A stretch of DNA of 64,000 bases from Haloglomus salinum. Its GTDB lineage: Archaea; Halobacteriota; Halobacteria; Halobacteriales; Haloarculaceae. Position 1 is the first letter of the stretch; each line of letters begins with the position of its first letter. The notes below the pieces were generated by a model. It searched no databases and was not told the origin of the DNA. It was given only the letters and a program-made list of their open reading frames with translations. Position numbers and translations under genes: made by a program. Positions 1 to 8,163 of the stretch are shown here, piece after piece. Location of the stretch: NCBI RefSeq assembly GCF_024298825.1, contig NZ_CP101153.1, positions 2,170,001 to 2,234,000 on the forward strand, written 5' to 3'.

Positions 1-1
1 G

Positions 2-424
2 ATCGACGACGCGGACTGGCAACGTATCATCGACGTGAACCTCCACGGCGTCTTCAACTGTACGAAGGCCGTCGTCCCCCACATGCTCGACCAGGGTCGG
101 GGGAACCTCGTGAACATCTCCTCGGGGCTGGGTCGATACGCGGCCCCCGGCTACGCGCCGTACAACACCTCCAAGCACGGGCTGGAGGGGCTGAACAAGA
201 CACTCGCGCTCGACTACGAGGACGCGGGTATCAACGCCAACTGTCTCGACCCCGGCGGCCGCGTCGCGACCGGGTTCTGGGACCACCTCCCCGCGGACGA
301 ACAGGGTGAGATCCTCGACGCGGACGTGATGAACGAGGCCGCGGTGCTGCTGGCCGAACAGGGTCCCGACGGCGTCACCGGCGAGTCGATGCCGGCCGAC
401 GAGTGGGAGGCGCGCCTCGGCTGA
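2..424 (+). CDS. Short-chain dehydrogenase/reductase (SDR), 5' truncated by window edge
   Basis: This is the C-terminal part of an NAD(P)-dependent short-chain dehydrogenase; the reading frame is open to the left edge, so the nucleotide-binding N-terminus lies outside the window. Visible family marks are the segment DVNLHGVF, the strand ending NISSG that carries the catalytic Ser, and the Tyr-x3-Lys pair in YNTSK. The 3' part is short after the YxxxK motif but ends in a normal stop. The substrate cannot be told from the sequence. The next gene is on the opposite strand and its end is 27 bases away. Confidence 0.85.
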   Translation: MDDADWQRIIDVNLHGVFNCTKAVVPHMLDQGRGNLVNISSGLGRYAAPGYAPYNTSKHGLEGLNKTLALDYEDAGINANCLDPGGRVATGFWDHLPADEQGEILDADVMNEAAVLLAEQGPDGVTGESMPADEWEARLG

Positions 425-451
425 GGCTGGTCTGCGGCTGGTCCATGGGTG

Positions 452-1099
452 CTACCGGAAATTCTGCGTCGCGTAGACGGCGCCGTCCGTGTCGACGAAG
501 ACGCCGAGTCCCTCGGCCTCGAAGCGCTCCCGGAGGAGGTTCTCGCGGTGGCCGGGCGAGTTCATCCACCCGTCGACGACCGCGGCCGCGATGTCGGTCG
601 CCGACGCCGTGGGGAGCGGGTGGCGCCGGGCGATGTTCTCGCCGACGCTGCGGTCGTCGTGGCCGAACCGGCGGTACCGCCCGGCCGCGTCCTCGCCGTC
701 GGGCGAGGTGTGGTCGAAGAAGTCGCGCTCGGCCATGTCCCGGCTGTGCTGGAGCGCGACGGCGGCGAGGTGGTCGCTGTACGAGAGCGTCCCGCAGTCG
801 TGTTGCTCGCGCCGCCGGTTCGTCGCCTCGTGGATGGCCCGTTCCATGTTCGCGGTGGTGTCCGCCGGGTGACGGTCGAGCGGGAGCTGGTACTTGCGCG
901 GCCTGATGTCGTGCCCGCAGTCGGGACACCGGCTTGTCGGCGCGATACGCGCCCCACAGCCGCCACAGCGCCACTCGTCGTCTATCGAGAGAATCGCTCC
1001 GCTGCAGGTGCCGTCGTCGTGGTAGCTCACCCCGGGCGTCGCGCCGCAGTGCTCGCACTCGTAGATGGCGGCAGCGACCCCCTTCCGTTCGCGCACCAT
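452..1099 (-). CDS. Zinc-ribbon protein with CAP (SCP/PR1-like) domain
   Basis: A 215-residue protein. The first 60 residues carry three CxxC pairs (CEHC, CGGC, CPDC), a double zinc-ribbon-like arrangement. The rest is a CAP/SCP domain: the order His (DHLAAVAL), DFFDHTSPDG, SVGENIA and the NSPGHRENLL block are all typical. CAP proteins are normally secreted, but no signal peptide is seen here, so this one appears cytosolic. The ATG at 1099 was chosen because the residues upstream of it are an Arg/Ser-rich shadow reading. It is transcribed in the same direction as nothing adjacent; the GTPase-like gene behind it starts a new unit. Role unknown. Confidence 0.85.
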   Translation of the reverse strand: MVRERKGVAAAIYECEHCGATPGVSYHDDGTCSGAILSIDDEWRCGGCGARIAPTSRCPDCGHDIRPRKYQLPLDRHPADTTANMERAIHEATNRRREQHDCGTLSYSDHLAAVALQHSRDMAERDFFDHTSPDGEDAAGRYRRFGHDDRSVGENIARRHPLPTASATDIAAAVVDGWMNSPGHRENLLRERFEAEGLGVFVDTDGAVYATQNFR

Positions 1100-1151
1100 A
1101 CTGGGACGAGGGCGACGACGGTATTGAATCACCGGGCGTGTCGGCCCGCTC

Positions 1152-2066
1152 TCACCGCTCCAGCCACTCGATGACGGTCCCGAACCCCTGCGTCTCGAAG
1201 CCGCCCTCCCCGTCCGGCGTGAGGTGCCCCGTCTGCTCCTGCGGGCTCCCCTCGTCGGGGACCGCGACGCCGAAGAACTCGACCGCCTGGTCGCTGTCGA
1301 CGTAGTTGAGGACGTCCATCGTTTCCCTCGCCGTGCCGACGGTGAGGACATCCCCGAGCCGTTCGAGCAGCGCTTCGTCTCGGATGCCGGACGGGCCCAA
1401 CCGCTCCTTGGCCCGTTCGAGCAGTCTGCGGTCGCTCCCCGCCTCGCCGGGGTCGTAGTCGACCAGGTCGACCGCGGTGGGAACCACCGCGGCCGACACG
1501 AACTCCTCGGTGGCGTGTTTCACATCTTGAGCGTCGTACGCCAGATCCTGGTCGACACGCTCGAAGACCGTGTGCAGGTTCAGCAGGAAGATGACCCGGT
1601 CGGCCGTGTAGTAGTGGTGGAGCAGGACCGTCTCCCAGTCGTCGGGTCTCGTCGGCGCGTGTCCGCGCTCGAAGTCCGGCCTGACATCGTTCTCGTATCG
1701 CTCCCGAACCGTCTCCGGGTCGGGCGCCGCGCCGGACCGAATCCGGGCGAGTAGCGGCGCGTCGGGTGACGGGTGGCGCATCCCCCAGCCCCGCGCCGGC
1801 GGGCGAACGGCCGAGATGGTCGCTCCAGGACGGGCGAAGGAGTCGCCGCGCAGGTCGAACGACACGGCGTAGCCGTCGCTCCCGGCTGGCGGATACTCCC
1901 GGCGGGTGAACAGCTCCTCGACCGCCCGCTTGTAGGACTCGGTATCCCCGGTGACGGTGCTGGCGAGGCTGAGCCCGTCCTGTTTGTCGACGTGGCGGAG
2001 CAGTCCACCGAGGAAGGTCGATGTTCCGCCCGACGGGCCGCCGATGACGAGTGTGTCTCCTACCAT
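1152..2066 (-). CDS. GTPase-like protein with degenerate P-loop (putative pseudo-GTPase)
   Basis: A 304-residue paralogue of the protein at 13540-14460: both share the N-terminal P-loop region, the segments DDWET, LLHHYY, FLLNL and PTAVD/PIAVD, and the C-terminal block GGFE-QGF. Here the P-loop reads GGPSGGTST, with Thr15 where the paralogue has Lys17, and the paralogue's DLPG (DxxG, Walker B) is VRPP (residues 87-90). Both changes remove residues needed for nucleotide binding or hydrolysis in P-loop GTPases, so I infer an inactive regulatory partner. The start at 2066 places the P-loop near residue 9 as in the paralogue. It is the left end of the chaperone-like cluster. Confidence 0.75.
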   Translation of the reverse strand: MVGDTLVIGGPSGGTSTFLGGLLRHVDKQDGLSLASTVTGDTESYKRAVEELFTRREYPPAGSDGYAVSFDLRGDSFARPGATISAVRPPARGWGMRHPSPDAPLLARIRSGAAPDPETVRERYENDVRPDFERGHAPTRPDDWETVLLHHYYTADRVIFLLNLHTVFERVDQDLAYDAQDVKHATEEFVSAAVVPTAVDLVDYDPGEAGSDRRLLERAKERLGPSGIRDEALLERLGDVLTVGTARETMDVLNYVDSDQAVEFFGVAVPDEGSPQEQTGHLTPDGEGGFETQGFGTVIEWLER

Positions 2067-2205
2067 GTGGTCCCCCCAGAACCGGCCCCGTTGCCGGTCG
2101 CTGTGTGCTGGTCTCCTGCCCGCCGCCACTTATGATTTGAGGGCGCACGCCCCCGGGCGATTCCACGACAGAACGTATATGCGGGTCCCGCCTGGATGGT
2201 GGGGT

Positions 2206-2742
2206 ATGGATGCGACACAGGCGCGCAATCACGCGCTCGTCGTCGCGCTCGGGGGGATGGCGACCGGGGTAACCTACCTGCTGTTCCAGCGGCTGCCGGC
2301 GCTGGTCATCTCCGGGACGTATCTGCGGGTCAATCTCGGCATCGTCTTCCTCCTCCTCGGGTCGACGCTGGCGACGTGGGCGCTGGCACAGGAGTACTGG
2401 TACGAGATCGCCGCGGAGTTCCTGCTGGTCTACGCGGCCACCAGCGTCGCCGCGTTCGCCGTGCTGGAGTTCTCGGTCGTGCCCGCGCTCCTGTTCGTGG
2501 GCGTCGGGGTGGCCGGGGGGGTCGGGTCCTGGTGGCTCGGGAGCCGTGTCGAGCCCGTCCTGAGCTACCTGCTCACGACGCTCCTGCTGACGATCTCGTT
2601 CGCGTTCGTCATCGTCTATCTCTCGGCGTCGCTTGTCGAGAGCGGGAACCTGAATCTGGTGCCGCCGTTCCTCATCTTCACCAGCATCTTCGCGGTGACC
2701 GCCTACGGGCTCCAGCAGGAAATCCGAGCGGTCGCCCCCTGA
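2206..2742 (+). CDS. Small polytopic membrane protein of unknown function
   Basis: A 178-residue protein that is almost entirely hydrophobic, with about five or six membrane segments and short charged loops (for example RVEP and QEI near the end). No family was recognised. The ATG at 2206 lies 26 bases after a TATA-like element (2174-2180), which suggests a leaderless transcript; an upstream ATG at 2179 overlaps that element. The vWA gene follows 43 bases downstream on the same strand, so this protein may be its membrane partner, but that is only inferred from position. Confidence 0.7.
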   Translation: MDATQARNHALVVALGGMATGVTYLLFQRLPALVISGTYLRVNLGIVFLLLGSTLATWALAQEYWYEIAAEFLLVYAATSVAAFAVLEFSVVPALLFVGVGVAGGVGSWWLGSRVEPVLSYLLTTLLLTISFAFVIVYLSASLVESGNLNLVPPFLIFTSIFAVTAYGLQQEIRAVAP

Positions 2743-2785
2743 CCGTCCCCGAACTTTCACGGCCCCCGGTTCCGAGAGGGGAGGT

Positions 2786-4009
2786 ATGGGGCTCGACATC
2801 AACGCGAGCACGAATCTGGACGAGATATTCGTGGGGCAGGGGACGACGGCGAACGGCTCGGTGAACTTCGAGATCACCGGCCGGACCCAGGAGTACCCGC
2901 TCCACATCGCCTTCTGTGTCGACACCAGCGGCTCGATGAGCCAGGAGGTCGACGCCACCGGGCTGACCGGTATCGTCAAGTCAGCGCTCTCCGACTCGGA
3001 CGGCCCGAGCAAGATGGACGTCGCGAAGGAGGGGCTGAAGAACGCCCTCGGCGAGCTCTCGCCCGACGACAGTTTCGGTATCGTCTCCTTCAGCAGCAGC
3101 GCCAGCACCGCGGTCAGTTCGACCAGCGGCAGCCGCGCTGGCGGGGTCGACTCCGACATCAACTCGATGAGCGCCGGCGGCGGCACCAGCATCGACGCCG
3201 GGCTGGACCGGTCCCGGGAGATGCTCAAGCGGATGCCCAGCGAGGAGGCCGTCGAGTGGATCGTGCTCATCTCCGACGGGAAGGGAAGCGTCCCGAGGGA
3301 CCGGGACCTGCAGCGCAACTACAGCGACGAGGGCATCGTCATCCAGGCGGCCGGCGTCGGTGACGCCTACGACCGCGACCAGATGCTGTCGCTCGCCCAG
3401 CAGACCCAGGGCGAACTCGAGGACATCGAGTCCCCGAAGAACCTGGGCCAGTTCTTCAAGCGGGAGGTACGCAACGCGAAGCAGGTCGTCGCACTCGACG
3501 CCGAACTGGAGCTCCACCCCTCCGACCTCACGACCATCAACGAGGTGTACTACTCGCTGGCCGAGCAGACCAGTACCGTCGACCCGGAGTGGCGTGGCGA
3601 CACCTGCGTCGTCGACCTCGGGGACGTGAACCACGAGAACCCGCCGGAGGTCGCCCTCGAGATGGATGTCGACGCCGAGGACGCGGACCCAGACCTGTCG
3701 GCGACGCTCGTCGAGGCCGTCCTCAGCACCCGCCGGGACAGCGCCCGCGACGAGATGACGACGACCGTCGACCTCTCGGGAATTGGTCCGGGTGGCGAAG
3801 ATGAAGAAAAAGAGGAAGAGGCAGCCAAGCCCACCCCACCGGACCCGGATTTCATCGTCAAGAAGGTCTCGACCCTCTCACAGGACGGGAAACTCGACGA
3901 GGCCCGTCGCTATCTCGAGGAGAACAAGCAGCACCTCCCGGAGCGGAAGTACCAGGAGGCGAAGGACCTGATCGACGACGGGGACGTTTCGGGACTGGGC
4001 AAGCTCTGA
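2786..4009 (+). CDS. von Willebrand factor type A domain protein with helical C-terminus
   Basis: A 407-residue vWA protein. The metal-binding MIDAS site is complete: DTSGS at residues 46-50, Thr134 in GGGTS and Asp164 in LISDG. It begins with a beta-rich leader (residues 1-40), continues through the vWA fold to about residue 230, then a beta domain to about 330, an acidic spacer of Glu/Lys and a C-terminal helical pair rich in KYQEAKDL-type residues. There is no signal peptide or membrane segment, so it acts in the cytosol. The start codon directly follows a GGGGAGG sequence. vWA proteins commonly pair with chaperone-like ATPases or GTPases; here the neighbours are Hsp70, J-like and GTPase-like genes. 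Confidence 0.88.
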   Translation: MGLDINASTNLDEIFVGQGTTANGSVNFEITGRTQEYPLHIAFCVDTSGSMSQEVDATGLTGIVKSALSDSDGPSKMDVAKEGLKNALGELSPDDSFGIVSFSSSASTAVSSTSGSRAGGVDSDINSMSAGGGTSIDAGLDRSREMLKRMPSEEAVEWIVLISDGKGSVPRDRDLQRNYSDEGIVIQAAGVGDAYDRDQMLSLAQQTQGELEDIESPKNLGQFFKREVRNAKQVVALDAELELHPSDLTTINEVYYSLAEQTSTVDPEWRGDTCVVDLGDVNHENPPEVALEMDVDAEDADPDLSATLVEAVLSTRRDSARDEMTTTVDLSGIGPGGEDEEKEEEAAKPTPPDPDFIVKKVSTLSQDGKLDEARRYLEENKQHLPERKYQEAKDLIDDGDVSGLGKL

Positions 4010-4015
4010 CCGGCC

Positions 4016-5578
4016 TCAGAGGACGCGGATGTTCGTTCCGGCCTCGGTGAAGTCGCCGTCGCTCTTCCGGGCGGTGATGCGCCGGTTCCCGACCTGATTC
4101 GAGAGCGTGATGTCTGCCTCGCCGCTGCCGTCGGTGGTCCACTCCGTGCCGGGCTGCATGCTCGAGACGATGGTTGCGTTCGACACGGCGCTTCCCGTGT
4201 TGTCGGTCACGCGGACGGTGACGGTGTCGCCAGGGTCGGGCAGCCCCTGCTGGAGCACGGAAATCTCCATCTCGCGGGTGAACTCCTCGATATCGACGTA
4301 CTCCGTGTCGCTCCCGTAGTCGACCTCGTCGGTCTGTTTCGACACCTCGATCTGGAGTCGCCCGTCGTCGTCGAGCGAGAGCGTCGCCTCGCCGTTGCTG
4401 TCGGTCTCCGTGTCGTGGCCCCAGTTCGTCGTGACCGACGCGCCCTCCAGGTCGTTCCCGGCGCCGTCGACGACGTGGACGGTGAGGTCTGCCCCCTCCA
4501 TCCGCTTGCCCTCGATGTCGGAGATGCGCAGGCTCCCATCCTTGCGGTCGACGTCGATGGTCACTTCGGCGTCCGGGTAGTGGCGATCCTCGTTCGGGGC
4601 CGATTTCGACGCCTCGACCGATAGCTCGCCGGCCGCGGTCAGTTCGAGGTCGACCTCGCCGGTCCCACCGGTCGTATCGCTCTCGCCGGCGATGGTGACC
4701 TCGGCGCCCTCGATGGGGCGACCGGACTGGGGCTCGTTCTTCTTGTTGACGTGGACGGTCACGGTCTCGCCAACCTCGTAGTCCGACCCCTCCACGAACA
4801 GCTCCATCTCGACGGTCTCCTCGCGGACCTTCAGGTCGGTCTCGCAGGGTTCGTAGGTCGCCGCGTCGTCGTCCGCCTTGGTGGCCTCGACGGTCCGGTC
4901 GCCGGTGCTACCGAACGCGTGGGTGACCGTCCCACCGTTCGTGGTTCCCAGTTCGGTCCCGCCGTCCGTCTCGACGGTCGCGTCGTCGGTCGGACTGCCC
5001 GCCGCCGTGACGGTGAACTGGACGTCCTCGTCGACCTCGACCTCGCTCGGGGCGCCGTCGAACGCCAGCGGCACCGTCTTCCGGTCGACCGTGACGACGG
5101 CTGTCGCGTCGTCGTAGGCGTCGGTGGTCGGCGCGGTGAACTGGACGGGTCCGTGGCTCCCGATGGTGAACGTCGCCTCGCCGCTACTCCCGTCCGTCTG
5201 GTCGGTGCCGAGTTCGGTCCCGTCGCGCCCGGCCTCGACCAGCGTCTCCACGGGGCCGCTGTCGCCCGTGACCGCGACGGTCAGCGGCTCGTCGACCGTC
5301 GGGTCGCTGGTCCGCACCTCGATGGAGATGGGTTCGTCGGCGGCCGGCGGCTCGTGGTTCTGCTCCAGCCACTTCCAGGCGGCCTCGATCTCCTCGATCG
5401 CGTTCGCACACCGCTTGAACTTCTCGTTGTCGTCGTCCTGGCGCGCCGTCCGCATCCGGCTCCGGTACTCCTTGATCAGGTCTTTCTTCTGCGACCTGAG
5501 GGCGGCCAGCGAGTCCATCCGGTCCCCCCCGATCTTCTCGTACGGGTCGTTACCGTTCAGTGGGTCGGCATCCCCCAT
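4016..5578 (-). CDS. J-like domain (no HPD) followed by about five Ig-like repeats
   Basis: A 520-residue acidic protein. Residues 10-76 match the N-terminal repeat of the neighbour at 5641-6384 and look like a J domain (NDPYEKIG, helix II ending KEYRSRM, helix III NAIEEIEAAWKWL). The HPD tripeptide that contacts Hsp70 in true J proteins is absent, replaced around RSR. From about residue 82 the protein is a string of beta-sandwich repeats with phrases such as PGDTVTVRV, NGEATLSL and GSGEADITL, typical of bacterial Ig-like (Big) domains. There is no signal peptide, which is odd for Ig-like repeats. A TATA-like box (5605-5612) lies about 26 bases before the start. It probably presents the Ig repeats to the Hsp70 set. 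Confidence 0.82.
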   Translation of the reverse strand: MGDADPLNGNDPYEKIGGDRMDSLAALRSQKKDLIKEYRSRMRTARQDDDNEKFKRCANAIEEIEAAWKWLEQNHEPPAADEPISIEVRTSDPTVDEPLTVAVTGDSGPVETLVEAGRDGTELGTDQTDGSSGEATFTIGSHGPVQFTAPTTDAYDDATAVVTVDRKTVPLAFDGAPSEVEVDEDVQFTVTAAGSPTDDATVETDGGTELGTTNGGTVTHAFGSTGDRTVEATKADDDAATYEPCETDLKVREETVEMELFVEGSDYEVGETVTVHVNKKNEPQSGRPIEGAEVTIAGESDTTGGTGEVDLELTAAGELSVEASKSAPNEDRHYPDAEVTIDVDRKDGSLRISDIEGKRMEGADLTVHVVDGAGNDLEGASVTTNWGHDTETDSNGEATLSLDDDGRLQIEVSKQTDEVDYGSDTEYVDIEEFTREMEISVLQQGLPDPGDTVTVRVTDNTGSAVSNATIVSSMQPGTEWTTDGSGEADITLSNQVGNRRITARKSDGDFTEAGTNIRVL

Positions 5579-5604
5579 CGTTGCGATTCAAGCAGGCGGT
5601 GGCT

Positions 5605-5612
5605 GATAAATG
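5605..5612 (-). promoter_or_regulatory. TATA-like box of the J-like/Ig protein
   Basis: Minus-strand CATTTATC about 26 bases before the start at 5578. Confidence 0.5.
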
Positions 5613-5640
5613 CCGCTCCTCTCGCTCCCCCGCCCTCCGG

Positions 5641-6384
5641 TCACTCGCCGTCGGTCGTCCCGTCGCCCTCGATAGCGCGCCAGGCGTCGTCGACCGCAGC
5701 CGTCGCGCGCAGGGCCTGCCGGAAGCGCCATGGCTCGTCCGCGTACGTCTCGGGCGTCAGGCGGGCGGTGTACTCGACGACCAGTTCGTCCCGCCGCGCC
5801 GCGAGTTCCGCCTCGGACGCGTCACGAGACAGCCCGAGCAGTTCGTACGGGTCCGCCGCCGAGAGGGCCGGTCCGTCGCTCCCCGGGTCGGCCGCTCGGT
5901 CGCTGGTGCTCTCCTGCCCGGCCTCAGGTTCGCTGCGCTCGGCCAGCAGTCGCTCGGCCGCCCGCTCGATCTCCTCGATCCGGTTCGCCGCCGTTTTGAA
6001 CCCCTCGTTGTCGTCCTCGTGTCTCGCTTTCCGCATCCGATCGCGGTGCTCGTCCAGCAACCGGTCCCGGCGTGCCTCGATGGTTCCGGGGGCCGCATCC
6101 GCCGGCAGGTCGAGGGCCGCCGCCGCCTCGTTCGACGGTCCGTCCGTGTCGACGGGTTCGTGGTTCCCTTCCAGCCACTCCCAGGCCTGCTCGATTTCCC
6201 CGACTGCCTCCGCACTCTCTTTGAACGCCTCGTTGTCCCTGTCCTGCCGTACCTCGCGCATCCGGCTGCGGTACTCGGTGAGCAGCTCCTCCTTCTTCTT
6301 CCGGATGGCTTCGAGCGAGTCGTCGCGGGACACGCCCAGCACCTCGTAGGGTTCGTCCCCGGTGAGCGGGTCGGCGTCTGACAT
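5641..6384 (-). CDS. Protein with three degenerate J-like domains
   Basis: A 247-residue protein built of three repeats of one J-like unit at about residues 10-76, 88-150 and 177-240. The first reads DEPYEVLGVSRD with helix II LLTEYRSRM, the second has DEHRDRM, the third starts ADPYELLGLSRD and has VEYTARL. In a canonical J domain the residues after EY/EH would be HPD; none of the three has it. The length and helix spacing are otherwise J-like. The gene is divergent from the Hsp70 at 6500 with 115 bases between, so the two may share control. I infer an adaptor that docks on the neighbouring Hsp70s without stimulating ATP hydrolysis in the usual way. Confidence 0.82.
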   Translation of the reverse strand: MSDADPLTGDEPYEVLGVSRDDSLEAIRKKKEELLTEYRSRMREVRQDRDNEAFKESAEAVGEIEQAWEWLEGNHEPVDTDGPSNEAAAALDLPADAAPGTIEARRDRLLDEHRDRMRKARHEDDNEGFKTAANRIEEIERAAERLLAERSEPEAGQESTSDRAADPGSDGPALSAADPYELLGLSRDASEAELAARRDELVVEYTARLTPETYADEPWRFRQALRATAAVDDAWRAIEGDGTTDGE

Positions 6385-6460
6385 GGTCGGTTCGGGCGGT
6401 GCCGTCGGCTTGAGTGTTGTCCCGGACTCGGCCGCCGGCGGCAGTCGATGCCGGCGACCC

Positions 6461-6476
6461 CTGGGGTAGTTTTATT
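6461..6476 (+). promoter_or_regulatory. Promoter of the altered-motif Hsp70
   Basis: GGGGTAGTTTTATT sits with its TTTATT 24 bases before the ATG at 6500, as in leaderless haloarchaeal promoters. The same GGGGTA-TTTTATT occurs before the sister Hsp70. Confidence 0.6.
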
Positions 6477-6499
6477 CGACTTTTGTGCGAGATGTCGCT

Positions 6500-8050
6500 A
6501 TGCGAATCGGTATCGACCTGGGGACAGCGAACAGCGCGATGGCGTACCTCGACAGCGAGGCGGAGACGACGGAACTGATCCGGAACAATCTGGGAGACGA
6601 GTTCACGCCGTCGGCCGTGTTCGTCGTCCCCGAGGACGTGCCGGGCGAGCGAATCGCAGTCGGGGAGGCGGCACTCGCCCAGGGCCCGCAGTATCCCGAG
6701 CGGGTGCTCACCTATCCCATGGGAGATTTCGACAAGGAGGAGGTGACGTACTGGCTCGGAAACGAGGAGTTCACACCGACGCAGGTCGCGACGTACATCC
6801 TCGACTACCTGAAGCGGCAGGCCGAGCAATCACTCGACGAGACCATCGAGGGGGCGGTCATCACCGTTCCAGTCGAGTTCGGCGACAGGGCACGCAAGCG
6901 GACGGAGCGGGCGGCAGAGGCGGCAGGCTTCGAGGTCGACGAGATCATCGACGAGCCGACGGCGGCCTGTTTGTTGTACGGCCATCAAGAGGATGTCGAC
7001 GGGACGCTACTCGTGTACGACTTGGGCGGGCGGCGGTTCGACGCGACGCTGGTCGAGGTTGGGGCGTTCATCGATGTAATCGCCACGGAGGGCGACGGAG
7101 TACTCGGTGGGGAGGACCTCGACGACGCGCTGTACGAGCACGTCAGCGCGAAGCTCGTCGACGAGGGCGGCCCCGACCCCGCCGACGCCCACGAGATGGA
7201 CCAGGTCCTCCTCCGTGAGGAGGTTCAGGAGGCGAAAGAGGATCTCACGTATCTCGAACAGACGGCGTTCGTCTGGGAGAATACGGGGGTTGAGGTTTCC
7301 CGGAAGGAGTTCGAGTCGGTCATCGACGAGTACATCCAGCGGACCATCGACAGGACGGCCGCCCTGTTCGAGCGCGACGCCGTGCGGGACGAGGGCATCA
7401 CGAGAGACGACGTCGACCACGTCCTGCTGGTCGGTGGGAGTACGCGCATCCCGCTGGTCCAGAAGCGCGTCGAGGAGTTCTTCGAGCAGGAGCCACGGTT
7501 CGACATCGACCCGGATACTGTCGTCGCCCGAGGCGCGGCGCTCCAGGCCGCTGAGTATCGTGACGACTTCCACTCCGATCGATCCGGGCATGGGGATGCA
7601 GACCTCCTGGCGTACAACATCGGCATCGAGTCGCACGCCGGAACCTTCATCGAGATTCTCGAGACGGGGGCGAGACTCCCCGCGGAGGTGACCGAGACCT
7701 ACACGAACCCCGCCGACAACGCGACGGAGTTACCGATTCCACTCTGGGCGGAGGGCGAGGACGGTGAACCGGTCGACGAGGCCGGACGAGTGGGGGACAT
7801 CGTCCTCGAGGGGCTTCCGAAGCGGCCGGCCGGCGAACTCCGTCTCGAGGTGACGCTCACGGTCCAGCACGACGGTAGCCTGCACGTCGAGGCCGTCGAG
7901 ACGGGGACCGGAGCGACCGTCGAAGCGACCCTGGATATCGACGGTGACGACCCGTGGCCGGACATCGAGAACGAGGTGCCGGACCCCGATATCGAGGCCT
8001 TCGACCACTCTCGCCCCGGCTCCCGGGATGTGGATGCTTCCGACGGCTGA
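6500..8050 (+). CDS. Hsp70-like protein with altered ATPase motifs, lid-less
   Basis: A 516-residue Hsp70-family protein, shorter than DnaK (about 630) because the C-terminal helical lid is missing; the beta substrate-binding part is still visible (LEGLPKRPAGEL, LHVEAVE). The phosphate-1 motif is IGIDLGTANS, with Ala10 for the second Thr. The phosphate-2 motif is DLGGRRFD (residues 174-181) instead of DLGGGTFD, placing two Arg where Gly and Thr contact the phosphates. The adenosine motif LLVGGSTRIP is intact. I infer weak or no ATP hydrolysis. It lies 113 bases upstream of its closer-to-canonical sister on the same strand, and both have the same GGGGTA-TTTTATTC promoter. Confidence 0.9.
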   Translation: MRIGIDLGTANSAMAYLDSEAETTELIRNNLGDEFTPSAVFVVPEDVPGERIAVGEAALAQGPQYPERVLTYPMGDFDKEEVTYWLGNEEFTPTQVATYILDYLKRQAEQSLDETIEGAVITVPVEFGDRARKRTERAAEAAGFEVDEIIDEPTAACLLYGHQEDVDGTLLVYDLGGRRFDATLVEVGAFIDVIATEGDGVLGGEDLDDALYEHVSAKLVDEGGPDPADAHEMDQVLLREEVQEAKEDLTYLEQTAFVWENTGVEVSRKEFESVIDEYIQRTIDRTAALFERDAVRDEGITRDDVDHVLLVGGSTRIPLVQKRVEEFFEQEPRFDIDPDTVVARGAALQAAEYRDDFHSDRSGHGDADLLAYNIGIESHAGTFIEILETGARLPAEVTETYTNPADNATELPIPLWAEGEDGEPVDEAGRVGDIVLEGLPKRPAGELRLEVTLTVQHDGSLHVEAVETGTGATVEATLDIDGDDPWPDIENEVPDPDIEAFDHSRPGSRDVDASDG

Positions 8051-8120
8051 CGGCGAGGTGGCGACCTGTCGCGGAGCTGTCGGAAACGTACCCGTCCCGC
8101 GGCTCCCTTTCTCCCTCGAC

Positions 8121-8138
8121 CTGTGGGGTAATTTTATT
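8121..8138 (+). promoter_or_regulatory. Promoter of the intact Hsp70
   Basis: GGGGTAATTTTATT precedes the ATG at 8164 by about 26 bases. It nearly matches the element before 6500, so both genes probably answer the same signal. Confidence 0.6.
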
Positions 8139-8163
8139 CTTCCCCCGAGAGCACGTCCTGTGT

